From Hyperoodon ampullatus (taxonomy: Eukaryota > Chordata > Mammalia > Artiodactyla > Ziphiidae), in NCBI GenBank assembly GCA_949752795.1, contig OX457061.1, forward strand, positions 7,251,239-7,315,238: a stretch of DNA of 64,000 nt, written 5' to 3'. A program made the translations under genes and the position numbers. Under the pieces are notes generated by a model. The model ran no database searches, was not told the origin of the DNA, and was given only the letters and a program-made list of their open reading frames with translations. This document shows positions 1-8,300 of the stretch, piece after piece. Each line of letters starts with the position of its first letter. The stretch's first letter is position 1.

Positions 1-55
1 GGATGCCTGCAAAGCACGGCTGAAGAAGGCCAAGGCTGCAGAAGCCAAAGCCACG
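1..55 (+). CDS. SH3GLB2: SH3GLB2 exon, truncated by window edge
   Basis: Bases 2-55 read DACKARLKKAKAAEAKAT in phase 0, and the exon stops at a GTAGGT donor at 56. It is part of the last long BAR helix. The acceptor lies outside the window. Confidence 0.9.
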
Positions 56-1280
56 GTAGGTGTCCTGCTGGCTTCCTGCCCCCACCCCGGCCCTGGTTGG
101 AGCCAAGGAGGGGGTGAAGGGACCTGGTGTTTGGCATGACTTCTCCCCCCTGTCCCTGTCTGGAGAGGCCTGGCTGGGGGCTGCTGCTCTGGGCTGACCA
201 CTTCAGGTCACGCCTCTCTGCCCCACCTGCAACGGACCCCTGGCGGCCCAGAGCCCTGGGACCCAGGGCAGACGTTGATGGGGTGGGCGGACCAGCAGTG
301 CCCCGACCTGGGCTCAGGGCGGCCCGCAGCCTCCCCAGACAGCCAGCCAGTTGGCTTCTTGCATGCCCCCGCCCTGCCCTCCCCGGGTGCTCGGCTGTGT
401 TCCCGGCTCTGCCCAGACGTGGCTCCCCCTACTAACTCCCCCACCTGCTGCTCCAGCGCTGGTCGCAGGGTGCCCTGTGCTCAGGCTCCCCTGTGGTGGT
501 GCGGAGGGCCCCGGAGCTGGACCGCCCGCCTGCCCAGGGGCGTGTCTGAGGGGCCCTCTGGGAGCCCCACGGCACTGGGTAGGGCCTGGGCTGTCTTCGC
601 TCCCCCTTCACTCTCGGCTCACGGAGGCCTGTTCAGCCAGGCCGATGGGACACAGTGTGGGACACTTTGACCAGGGCTAGGCCAGGGTTGGGAGAGCTGG
701 GCCTGAGGGTGGCCAGGCTGCTTGGGGTGCAGGGCCACCGAAAGGCCCTGGGGAGGGAATCCCCAGGTCAGGTCCAGGGCACGCCGTGGAAACATCCATC
801 CCGGGCTCCCCGCTCCCCTGAGTTCCAGCCTCCAGCCCTCCTCCCGTTCCCCTCCCTCAGTGTGGCCACCTGGGGCCGCGGAGCCTGGGCAGTGCGTCTG
901 GCGAGAGCCGTGGGCAAGGTCCCGGCTCATCCAGTTGTGTGGGGTCCAAACTGGAGGCAGGGGCTCAGCCACTGGAGTCTTGCTGGCTTGGGCAGGATGA
1001 TCTGTGTCTGTCTAAGTCACCTGGACAGGACAGCCTCCCCGCCACTCAGGGGTGGACCACCTCTCTGGAGTAACTTGGCCAGGACAAGCTCTTCCTACAT
1101 CAGCCAGGCGGGGGAGCCCTTCCTTAGTTACTGGGGCGGCACGACCTCCCTTCCAGTTGGTTGGCCCAGAGTCTTTGGCTTGGGCAGGACACCCCGTCCC
1201 GAGCTGGGCCCTGGCAGCCCAGATACAGCATCCCAGAGGACTCCAGCCCAGCAGTGCACCCTGTGCTTCCTGCCCCTCTC

Positions 1281-1321
<41 letters not shown>

Positions 1322-4300
1322 GGACTCCTTCCAGAGGGCAGGGCTGTGTGTACCTCCCGCTGGGACCCCGGGGGCCTGCTCCTGCCTGCGCTGTGGACTC
1401 ACTAACTCTTTGTTTTTGTTCCTTTCCGTTCTGCTTTGGGTAACTTGGCTCAGTGTGAGGGAGATGTGAGTATACCTGTCCCACGTGCTGTGCTGCTTCT
1501 GGTTTGCCCATCTCGGCCTCGGGCCCACAGTGCCGGGTCGGCCGGGGACGTCCTCAGGGCGTTTTGCAAGCAGCTGGTCTCCCCACCGGAGGCTCTACCA
1601 TGCGTAGCCTCTGCTTCGGGGGGACGCCAGGCATTGGAGCCTGTGAGTCAGCTTTTTGCAAATGTTGAAAGCCTGTCACTGTGTCCATCCATGCATCCGT
1701 CTGTCCATCCTCGTTGTGGGGAGGGGCCTGGTCCTTGCTGCAGGAGTGAGAGACGTGGTGTGCGGAGGTTCTGGACGGAGAGAGCTGGGCGGGGCGGGCT
1801 TTGTTGGGAGGACAGTGGGTCTAGCTGGGGCATCTGAGTGAGGCTGGGGCCCCGGGAGGAGGGGCCGTGGCCGCCGGGCCAGGGGCTGGACCCGTCTGTG
1901 GCTTGCCCCAGGTAAGGGCCCCGATGGCAGGCATGTCCACCCACTTAATCTTGGTCTGGACTCGCCTCGGCCCGCCTCCTCTGCAGGTGGTTGGCTTGGA
2001 GAGAAGCGGGGGGCTCCGTGTTGTATCTGTCTGTACCCTCCTGTCCGTGGGGTCGGGGGCTCCTGGCATCTCCCATGAGGGTCTAGGGCGGCCTCCCGGC
2101 CCGGCCCCGGCCCCGCGTGACCCCCTCCCCCCATGAACTCTGTTCCCCGCCAGACGGTGCCTGACTTTCAGGAGACTAGACCTCGTAATTACATTCTCTC
2201 GGCCAGCGCCTCCGCGGTAAGCGCCCCCGCCCCGCCCCGCTCCCCCTCCCCTCCCACACTCGGGCCTGACGTGCAGCGAACTGGAGCCAGAGGGGCAGGT
2301 AGGGGCCGCACCCCTGGTCAGGCAAGTCCTGTCCACCTGCCTCTGCCCTGTGCCCATGTTGCCGGCCTTGCTTCTCCCTGCCCAGCGCTGAAGGTGAGCC
2401 TGGCCCACTGCGCAGGCACAGCCCGGTGCACTTGGGGCGGCAGCGGCCCCCTCTCCAGGGCACCTGAGAGTCTGCCCAGCCCCGACCCCCACAAAGCAGG
2501 CACCGCCCCCTCCCACACTCACCATCCCGGAGCGCCCGGCCATGCGGCCCGGAGGAGAGGGAGGAGGTCTGGGCCTGGCCTGCCACGGGGTCATGGGGGA
2601 CAGGGTCGGCGCTGTCCATCCAGCTGCCTCCGTAGCACATCTGCTAGGTGTCGTGGAAGTGCTTGAGACTAACAGGGAGGGTGGGAGGGCACAGCCGGGT
2701 CGGGGAAGGAGCCACCTGGGCCCGAGGCCCAGAGGTTGGAGAATAGAGCGTGTCCTGAGCTGGCCTGAAGCTGAGCGTGAGGGCGGGGCAGGGGCTGGGA
2801 CTCTGGAGGTGGGATGGGCGGGGCTGGGTCAGGAAGACGTTGAATGTCGTGGTGTCTTTTCTTCCTACAGCTCTGTTGAGATTTGTGGTATTTACTGTTT
2901 AGTTTGGGAACTAGGCAGATCACACCCATCCCATCATGCCTGTCGAAACCACCGCTGTGTCCTTCTCTGCCTCTCTCTCTCTCTCTCTGTCCCTTCCACC
3001 ACCCCCCACCCCCCCCCCCCCCGACGGGTGACAACCTTCCGCAAAGACCCTCTGGCTCTTCTCCATCTGTCATAAGCATGTTGCCGTGTGCAGTCATTTG
3101 TCCTCGGGGGCGTGAACCACAGTGCAGTCCACCGGGCCCCTGTGGCTGGGTCTCCGACGTGTGTCCACGTGGAGGTTGCTTCCCGTGTTGTGATTTGCTA
3201 AACGGCACTGAGGTGGGACACCTCTGTCCAAGGGCTGGCCTTGTTTTGCTTTCCGCATTTCAGGTCACATCTTAGGGTAGCAGCGGGCAGGAGAAATGGG
3301 TCTCCTAAGCCGTGGGGGGGGGGAGGGGGGTCTTTCTTCTTTAGACTCTGGATGACACTTCCCGCCCCCCTTCCTGGGCCGAGTGGAAAGAGGACTATCC
3401 AGGAGGGTGGAGACGGCCCTGTTTTTTCCTTGTGCCTTTGAACCCCAGTGTGACTCGGGCACGAGGCTGCCTTTCTCTGCCGAAGGACAGAAAGGTTCAG
3501 TGACTGGTCCAGGGTCACACAGTCCTGCCTCCCAGCCCACCAGCCTTAGCCAAGTGTCAGGGTGGGGTGCGGGACGCTCGGTCTCCCTTGAGACCCCGGT
3601 CAGAGCCTGGGGACTGGCACTATAGGAGAAACCCAAGTAGGACTCCCCAGCTGGCTGTCCCCCCTCCCCGCATGTGGCATGTGGGACTAGATGGACTATG
3701 ATGTCGGAGCCCCGCCTTTCACACCAGGCCTCACCCCAGCCTCAGCTCCTCGTTGGGCTGTGGGGAGGGAGTTGGGGAGAGGTTGGGGTCTCAGGGAGCT
3801 GGGGCAGGGCCTGGGCTCTGGGGTTCAGCCGTCCTCCCCTCCCCCGCTGACCTGTCCTGTTGTGGTCTCCGCAGCTCTGGAATGATGAGGTGGACAAGGT
3901 AAGAGGGAAGAGGCTGCAGGGGGTGGGCGACGGGGGTCCAGGCTCACCTGCTGCCGTCGGGGGCAGGTGTGTTTCTAGTTCTGGGCTCTGCCCTCACTCG
4001 CTGGGGCCACGGTAGGGGTTGTCGCTTCCTCTCTGCCCTGTTGCACACAGTGGGCCCTCCAGAGGCGACTGTTGGTTGGATTTGTCCCTGATGCGTGGTG
4101 GCGTCAGATGGGCAAATGAATGAGTATGAAAGGCCAAGGCAGGGCGCCCGAGGCTCTGTCTGCTTGCCCGGGAACTGGCCTCAGGAGGGGGTGGGGTCCA
4201 AGCGGGGCTGTCGGTCCTCCAGTGGTCAGGGCTTCAGGCTTGAAGTCAGGGGTGGGAAGTGCACTCCTGCCACCGATGTCTGCATCCCCGGGGGGGAAGT

Positions 4301-6043
4301 GACAACTGCCACAGAAGGGAAGAGGAGGCCGCTCCTGGGTGGCTTCAGGGGCGCGGGAGAAGGCTGGTGGGAGGGAAGCTGGGGGCGGTTCTTGTTCTCA
4401 CGCTCATGCCCCGCCCTTCCCAGGCTGAGCAGGAGCTCCGAGTGGCCCAGACAGAGTTTGACCGACAGGCAGAAGTGACCCGGCTCCTGCTGGAGGGAAT
4501 CAGTAGCACTCACGTGAGTCCTGCCCCCGGTTCCTCCTCCTGCCGTCCACCGTCTTCTTGCCGCCCCTCGTGTCCCCGTGAAACTAGTCCATATTGAGGC
4601 AGAGAGTGAACCTGGATCTCGAAGGCAGGTGGGGAAGGGTGCACTTGAGCCCGCAGTCTGTAAGGATGGGATTTAGCCTCGGCAGAGCAGGTCCCAAAGG
4701 GTGGGTACCTCCCTCCAACCCCAGGGAGCAAGTGGCCTGGGCAGAAGACATCGGAATGCCGGGCCAGGGTCTGCAGAGGACGGGATGGGGAAGGGACATT
4801 GTTTTGGCCCCTTGCCTCCCGTCAGCCATGGGCGTCTTCCCCGCAGGTGAACCACCTTCGCTGCCTCCATGAGTTCGTTGAGTCTCAGACCACTTACTAT
4901 GCCCAGTGCTACCGCCACATGCTGGACCTACAGAAACAGCTGGGCAGGTGCCCACCGGGGTCCCCTGGCTCCCAGCCCCGACCGCCCCGAGCTCGGAGAG
5001 CCCCGTGACACCCAGGGTGGGGTGGAGGGCTGCCGACTGTGGTGGGACATCACACCGCTCTCTGGGCCCGGGCACCCTATCACAATGACAGCGAGGTGGC
5101 TGGCCTTGGGGACCTCTGGCGCGGTTTCTAGAGACTGTGCGGGGTGGGGGGTGGCGGGGACGGCGGGAGCAGCTCACGTTCCCCATTTCCCTCCTCCTTT
5201 CATGCCGCCAGCTCCCAGGGAGCCATGTAAGTAGCGGGGTCCCCTCGCCTCCGTGGCCGTGGACCCAGCTGGCGTTTGGCAGGGCGCACGGGACTCCCGG
5301 GGGGGGGGGGGGGTTTGGCTCCCGGCCGCTGAGGTGCGCCCCCCTCCCTCCTCTCCAGATTTCCAGGCACCTTCGTGGGCACCACAGAGCCCGCTTCCCC
5401 GCCCCTCAGCAGCACCTCGCCCACCACCGCCGCGGCCACTATGCCTGGGGGGCCCTCTGTGGCCGGCCTGGCTCCTCCGGGGGAGGCCGCTCTCCGCCTG
5501 GAGGAGGTGGCGCCTCCCGCCAGCGGGACCCGGAAGGCCCGGGTCCTCTACGACTACGAGGCGGCCGACAGCAGCGAGCTGGCCCTGCTGGCTGACGAGG
5601 TGGGCCTGGGGGCCACGAGGACGGGGGGAGGGCCGGCTCGCGGGCGCCGGGAAACCGGAGCTGGGGGCATGGGGCCTGCAGACCCTGCACCGCGGGCTTC
5701 CAGCCTCCCAGTGGCCCTGCGGGTGGAGCTGGGGCCAGTCAGGTAGGCGGAGACGGCTCCAGCTCTGAGGAAGCAGCCTCTCTGATCTCTGTAGAGCCGC
5801 TGAGGAGGTGAGCGCCCGCCTCAGGAGGTGTCGCTTCCTATGTATCAGGGGAGACCGCAAGTCTGTCCCCTCGTAGGGCTGGGGCCAGTTCTGCCTGGCC
5901 GGGGCGTGACCCTCCCTCTCCGCCCTCCTCTTCAGCTCATCACTGTCTACAGCCTGCCTGGCATGGACCCTGACTGGCTCATTGGCGAGAGAGGCAACAA
6001 GAAGGGCAAGGTCCCTGTCACCTACTTGGAACTGCTTAGCTAA
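1..6043 (+). CDS. SH3GLB2: SH3GLB2, endophilin B2 (5'-partial; 8 coding exons)
   Basis: Endophilin B2 is a cytoplasmic N-BAR plus SH3 protein that binds and curves membranes; it dimerises with endophilin B1 and acts in endosomal and autophagic trafficking (family knowledge). Coding exons seen: 1-55 (window edge), 2154-2216, 3875-3898, 4424-4513, 4847-4947, 5212-5226, 5359-5599 and 5936-6043. All introns are GT-AG and the phases join without a stop, giving about 231 residues of the C-terminal part. The first exons read as late N-BAR helix (KARLKKAKAAEAKAT, then AEQELRVAQTEFDRQAEV). A Pro/Ser/Thr-rich linker follows, then an SH3 domain beginning RKARVLYDYEAAD and ending with GKVPVTYLELLS and TAA at 6041-6043. 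The first half of the gene is upstream of the window. Identity is secure from the recognised protein sequence and from the neighbours. Confidence 0.95.
56..2153 (+). other. SH3GLB2: SH3GLB2 intron, GC-rich, with a CA repeat
   Basis: About 2.1 kb of GC-rich intron between the GTAGGT donor and the acceptor ending CCCCGCCAG. Apart from the (AC)n tract near 1.3 kb I see no exon or recognisable mobile element. Several open frames of 60-260 codons cross it, but they have no homology I recognise and reflect high GC. Confidence 0.7.
1281..1317. repeat. (AC)n microsatellite
   Basis: About 18 uninterrupted AC units in the SH3GLB2 intron. It is likely to be length-polymorphic. Confidence 0.95.
2154..2216 (+). 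CDS. SH3GLB2: SH3GLB2 63-nt in-frame cassette exon
   Basis: Exactly 21 codons (TVPDFQETRPRNYILSASAS plus A) between an AG acceptor and a GTAAGC donor, in phase 0 at both ends, so it can be skipped without a frameshift. The paralogue SH3GLB1 (Bif-1) has a 21-residue variable insert in the same part of the N-BAR domain, used in its longer neuronal isoforms (established). Alternative use here is inferred. Confidence 0.88.
2217..4423 (+). other. SH3GLB2: SH3GLB2 introns around the 24-nt exon
   Basis: GC-rich intronic DNA on both sides of the 24-nt exon. It holds a C-homopolymer patch near 3001-3022 and a G-rich run near 3316-3330. I see no dispersed repeat or further exon. Confidence 0.6.
3875..3898 (+). 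CDS. SH3GLB2: SH3GLB2 24-nt microexon (LWNDEVDK)
   Basis: Eight codons between acceptor ...CTCCGCAG and donor GTAAGA, phase 0 at both ends. Together with the preceding 21-codon exon it forms a 29-residue N-BAR insert, the same 21+8 architecture as in SH3GLB1 long isoforms. It can be skipped in frame. Confidence 0.88.
4424..4947 (+). CDS. SH3GLB2: SH3GLB2 end-of-BAR exons (4424-4513 and 4847-4947)
   Basis: The 90-nt exon encodes AEQELRVAQTEFDRQAEV...SSTH and ends at GTGAGT. The 101-nt exon encodes VNHLRCLHEFVESQTTYYAQ...KQLG plus two bases of the next codon, and ends at a GTGCCC donor. These residues close the BAR coiled coil. The intron between them is 333 nt with nothing notable. Confidence 0.93.
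5212..5226 (+). CDS. SH3GLB2: SH3GLB2 15-nt microexon (SSQGA)
   Basis: Fifteen bases flanked by a pyrimidine-rich acceptor (TTTCATGCCGCCAG) and a perfect GTAAGT donor. Inclusion turns the junction LGR-FPGTF into LGSSQGAIFPGTF; both forms are in frame. A TGC triplet lies between the pyrimidine tract and the AG, the arrangement bound by the neural splicing factor SRRM4 (nSR100) at many microexons (established). Use in this species is inferred. Confidence 0.85.
5299..5313 (+). repeat. G15 homopolymer in the 132-nt intron after the microexon
   Basis: Fifteen consecutive G about 70 nt downstream of the 15-nt microexon donor. It could form a G-quadruplex or recruit hnRNP H/F. It could also be a sequencing-length artefact. 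Confidence 0.8.
5359..6043 (+). CDS. SH3GLB2: SH3GLB2 linker and SH3-domain exons (5359-5599 and 5936-6043)
   Basis: The first exon encodes the Pro/Ser/Thr linker (FVGTTEPASPPLSSTSPTT) and the start of the SH3 domain with the VLYDYEA motif. The second encodes LITVYSLPGMDPDWLIGERG with the conserved Trp, then GKVPVTYLELLS and the stop TAA. Both splice junctions are GT-AG and phase 0 between the two exons. Confidence 0.95.
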
Positions 6044-6725
6044 GCGGGCCCCCTCCCAGGCCCCTGCCCGTTCTGGCCTGGGCAGGAGAGGATGGGTGCA
6101 GCCCTGCCACTTGTCTTGTCTGTTGGTGACCCAGCTGCTCAGGGTGGGGAGAGTAACCCCATCCCATCCCGCCCCCGGTCCTCCAGCTGTGAGGGGCCCC
6201 GGAGGCTGAATGATCCCGGCCCCTCCCCCAGCCCTGCTTCTGACCTGGTTCTGGAGATTCCCCCCCGCCGCCCCCGCCTGCATCCCCGAGCGCCCCAGCC
6301 CTCCCAGCTACTGCTAAGGAGGGAGGGCCTGGCTGCAGCAGCTGCACTCAGCGCCTAGGCCCGTGGGGGTCAGTGCAGAAGGCCTGAGGAAGCCCTGGGG
6401 CGCACCCTGGGGGAGGGAGCTCCTGCCTTTTAGTTGCCAAAAGCAGCAAAGGGGGAAAGGCAGGCAGGTCTGTGGCAGGCCTGAGGACTGGATGTCGTCC
6501 CCTCTGGATGAGCTGGAGCAGAGGGGAGCCTGGCAGGAGAGGCGGGCCTGGGCCATGGAGCGGCATCTCCCCGGTGCTACCCTTCCCCTCCCATACAGCT
6601 CAAGCCAAGTATGGTGGCTGCAGCCTGCACCTCTCCACACTCACTTTTTAACTGATCTTTTTACTCTGCCTGTCTGCTTGCTCTCTAGCCAGTGACAAAT
6701 AATAAACCACCCTTCGTGCGCATGT
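6044..6725 (+). other. SH3GLB2: SH3GLB2 3' UTR
   Basis: About 680 nt from the stop codon to just past the AATAAA at 6701-6706. It is GC-rich at first and becomes T-rich just before the signal. The exact cleavage site is inferred. Confidence 0.8.
6701..6706 (+). terminator. SH3GLB2: SH3GLB2 poly(A) signal AATAAA
   Basis: Canonical hexamer in AATAATAAACC, 660 nt after the stop and followed by T/G-rich sequence. Confidence 0.85.
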
Positions 6726-6985
6726 TGCCTGGGCTCCGGTCGGGTCTCGGGCCTCACAGGTGGGAAAGGGAAGAGGAGACTTCACATCTGCACCACCCCT
6801 CCTTCTGGGGGGGGGGGAGGAGGCGTGATGTACAGAGAGAGCAACGCCATGCTGGGGCCCCCTCCCAGAGGCACTAGGGCACAGGGAGGGAGAGCTCTTA
6901 GGGCAAAGCCAGCGCCTCCCTTCCTCCCACACTGCCTGTGCTGCTCAGGAGGGAGTGCTGTTCTCCTATTGCAGCTGCGTAATTA

Positions 6986-7135
6986 CGTTTTGTTTTGTTT
7001 TGTTTTTTTGGGGGGGGGGTGGTTTGGGCAACGCCGTGCAGCTTGCAGGATCTTAGTTCCCCAGCCAGGGGTTGAACCCAGGCCCCCTGTAGCGGAAGCG
7101 CAGGGTCCTAACCACTGGACCACCAGGGAAGTCCC
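6986..7135 (-). mobile_element. CHR-type tRNA-derived SINE (short form)
   Basis: Reverse orientation: the plus strand ends ...ACTGGACCACCAGGGAAGTCCC and begins with a T-rich tail. Diverged flanking repeats (AGCTGCGTAAT and AGCTGCATAAT) look like the target-site duplication. Confidence 0.85.
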
Positions 7136-7244
7136 ATGAAGCTGCATAATAGATGTTTTATTCCTAAGAAAAACTTGCCTAAAATCGGGCAGACGAGTGG
7201 ACTGTAAAATTTGCATGATAGTTTAAGCTTGAGTGATTTGACAG

Positions 7245-7420
7245 CTGACAGTGCTTCCCAGGGGCCCAGCATTGAGCCAAGCACGTTCACATGTATTCTT
7301 GTGTCATCCTCGCAGATGAGGGAAGAAGAAATCAGAAAGTCACCTCCGCAAAGTTCCATAACTGGCAAGTGGCCACGCAGGGACTCTAGCCCAGGTCGGT
7401 CTGGTTCCAGAAACTTCAAG
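7245..7420 (+). mobile_element. MIR SINE
   Basis: MIR core order is recognisable: 'cagatgagggaagaag', then 'aactggcaagtgg', 'ctagcccaggtcggtctggttccag'. Confidence 0.75.
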
Positions 7421-7520
7421 TGGTAGCTCTGGGCTACAAGCCAGTCTTAGATTAAGGCTTGTAGCCGGGCCCAGAACTCTGATTAGGTCCCGAGGAGGCT
7501 AGAGGCTAGAGGCTGGCGGG

Positions 7521-7624
7521 CCCCACTTCCGGGCCTTCTGAAGGGAGGGGCGGCACAGAGCTATAAATAGGAGCAGAGCTCCGAGGAAGGCTCCACCCGG
7601 TGGTGAGCTCAGCCAGCTGTAAGT
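7521..7624 (+). promoter_or_regulatory. Candidate cryptic promoter with TATA/MEF2 box
   Basis: In order on the plus strand: an ETS-like CTTCCGG (about 7526-7532), a GC box GAGGGGCGG, and CTATAAATAG (7561-7570), which is both a TATA box and a perfect match to the MEF2 consensus YTA(A/T)4TAR. About 50 nt later a perfect GTAAGT donor follows (7619-7624). Transcription from here would run antisense into the NUP188 3' end. This is an inference from motifs only. Confidence 0.35.
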
Positions 7625-7859
7625 GGAGGCGCGTGGTAGGGGTCGGGGACAAGACCTGGGCGGGGGCCGAGGAGGCGGAATCTGAGCGCCCACCCAGCAC
7701 CCCCAACGCCGAGACGTGAACAGAGGAACGTTCGTTAGGTCAGTGGTGGCTATCTCGCCTTCCCCAAACCTCCACTCCACTCTGGGCCCTCGGCCGAGGG
7801 AGGCGGTTCGATGCTCAGAGCTGGCTAGTCCTTGGGCTTTGAAGGTACACCCCACACAG

Positions 7860-8300
7860 TTGTGTATAAACAGTATTTTAATATTTGTATAAATAGACCA
7901 CAATATTACCCAAAAACTGCAAGAACAGAGTGTGGAAAACAGATTCTCAAACCCGTGCGTACAGCCTCTCCTGGTTGCACGTGACACTGGCTCCCCCATC
8001 TCTCCCCGGGGCCAGGGTCAAGTGCTGTGGGGAATGCTTGAAGGAAAGGAATACGCCTCTTGGGGGCATTCTGAACATGAGACTGAGCGCAGCAGACTCG
8101 TGGCTCCCCGCTGTTGACCTCTTGCATCTATTACAAAAATAATGCTGGGCGCTGGGGGCCGGTGGCTGGAGTCGTGGCTACTCTGGGGAGGTGACAGGAG
8201 CTGCTCTCAGCCCCGGACAGGCCCCTCAGCAGCACCCCTGCTGCCCAGGGCTGCCATGCAGGCTGGTGGAGAGTGGAAGGCGGGTGGCGGGCCCGAGGCC
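7860..8300 (-). other. NUP188: NUP188 3' UTR with ATTAAA signal
   Basis: From the stop at 8301-8303 the minus strand runs about 440 nt to ATTAAA at complement 7877-7882 in an AT-rich patch. Another AATAAA exists farther downstream at complement 7157-7162 and could give a longer end. The cleavage site is inferred. Confidence 0.65.

Larger units (their letters stand above)
6726..7859. other. Tail-to-tail intergenic spacer, SH3GLB2 / NUP188
   Basis: About 1.1 kb between the two convergent poly(A) signals. It holds a SINE (6986-7135), an old MIR (about 7245-7420) and a GC-rich promoter-like block (7521-7624). No coding exon was recognised. Confidence 0.75.

Noticed and set aside
655..1443. A 262-codon frame in the first SH3GLB2 intron
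   Set aside because: It runs through the CA repeat, has no domain, and competes with frames on both strands. High GC explains it.
5174..6283. A 369-codon open frame on the minus strand across the SH3GLB2 SH3 exons
   Set aside because: It is low-complexity Gly/Pro/Arg-rich, has no recognisable domain, and lies exactly over confirmed coding exons of high GC. It is a shadow of the real gene.
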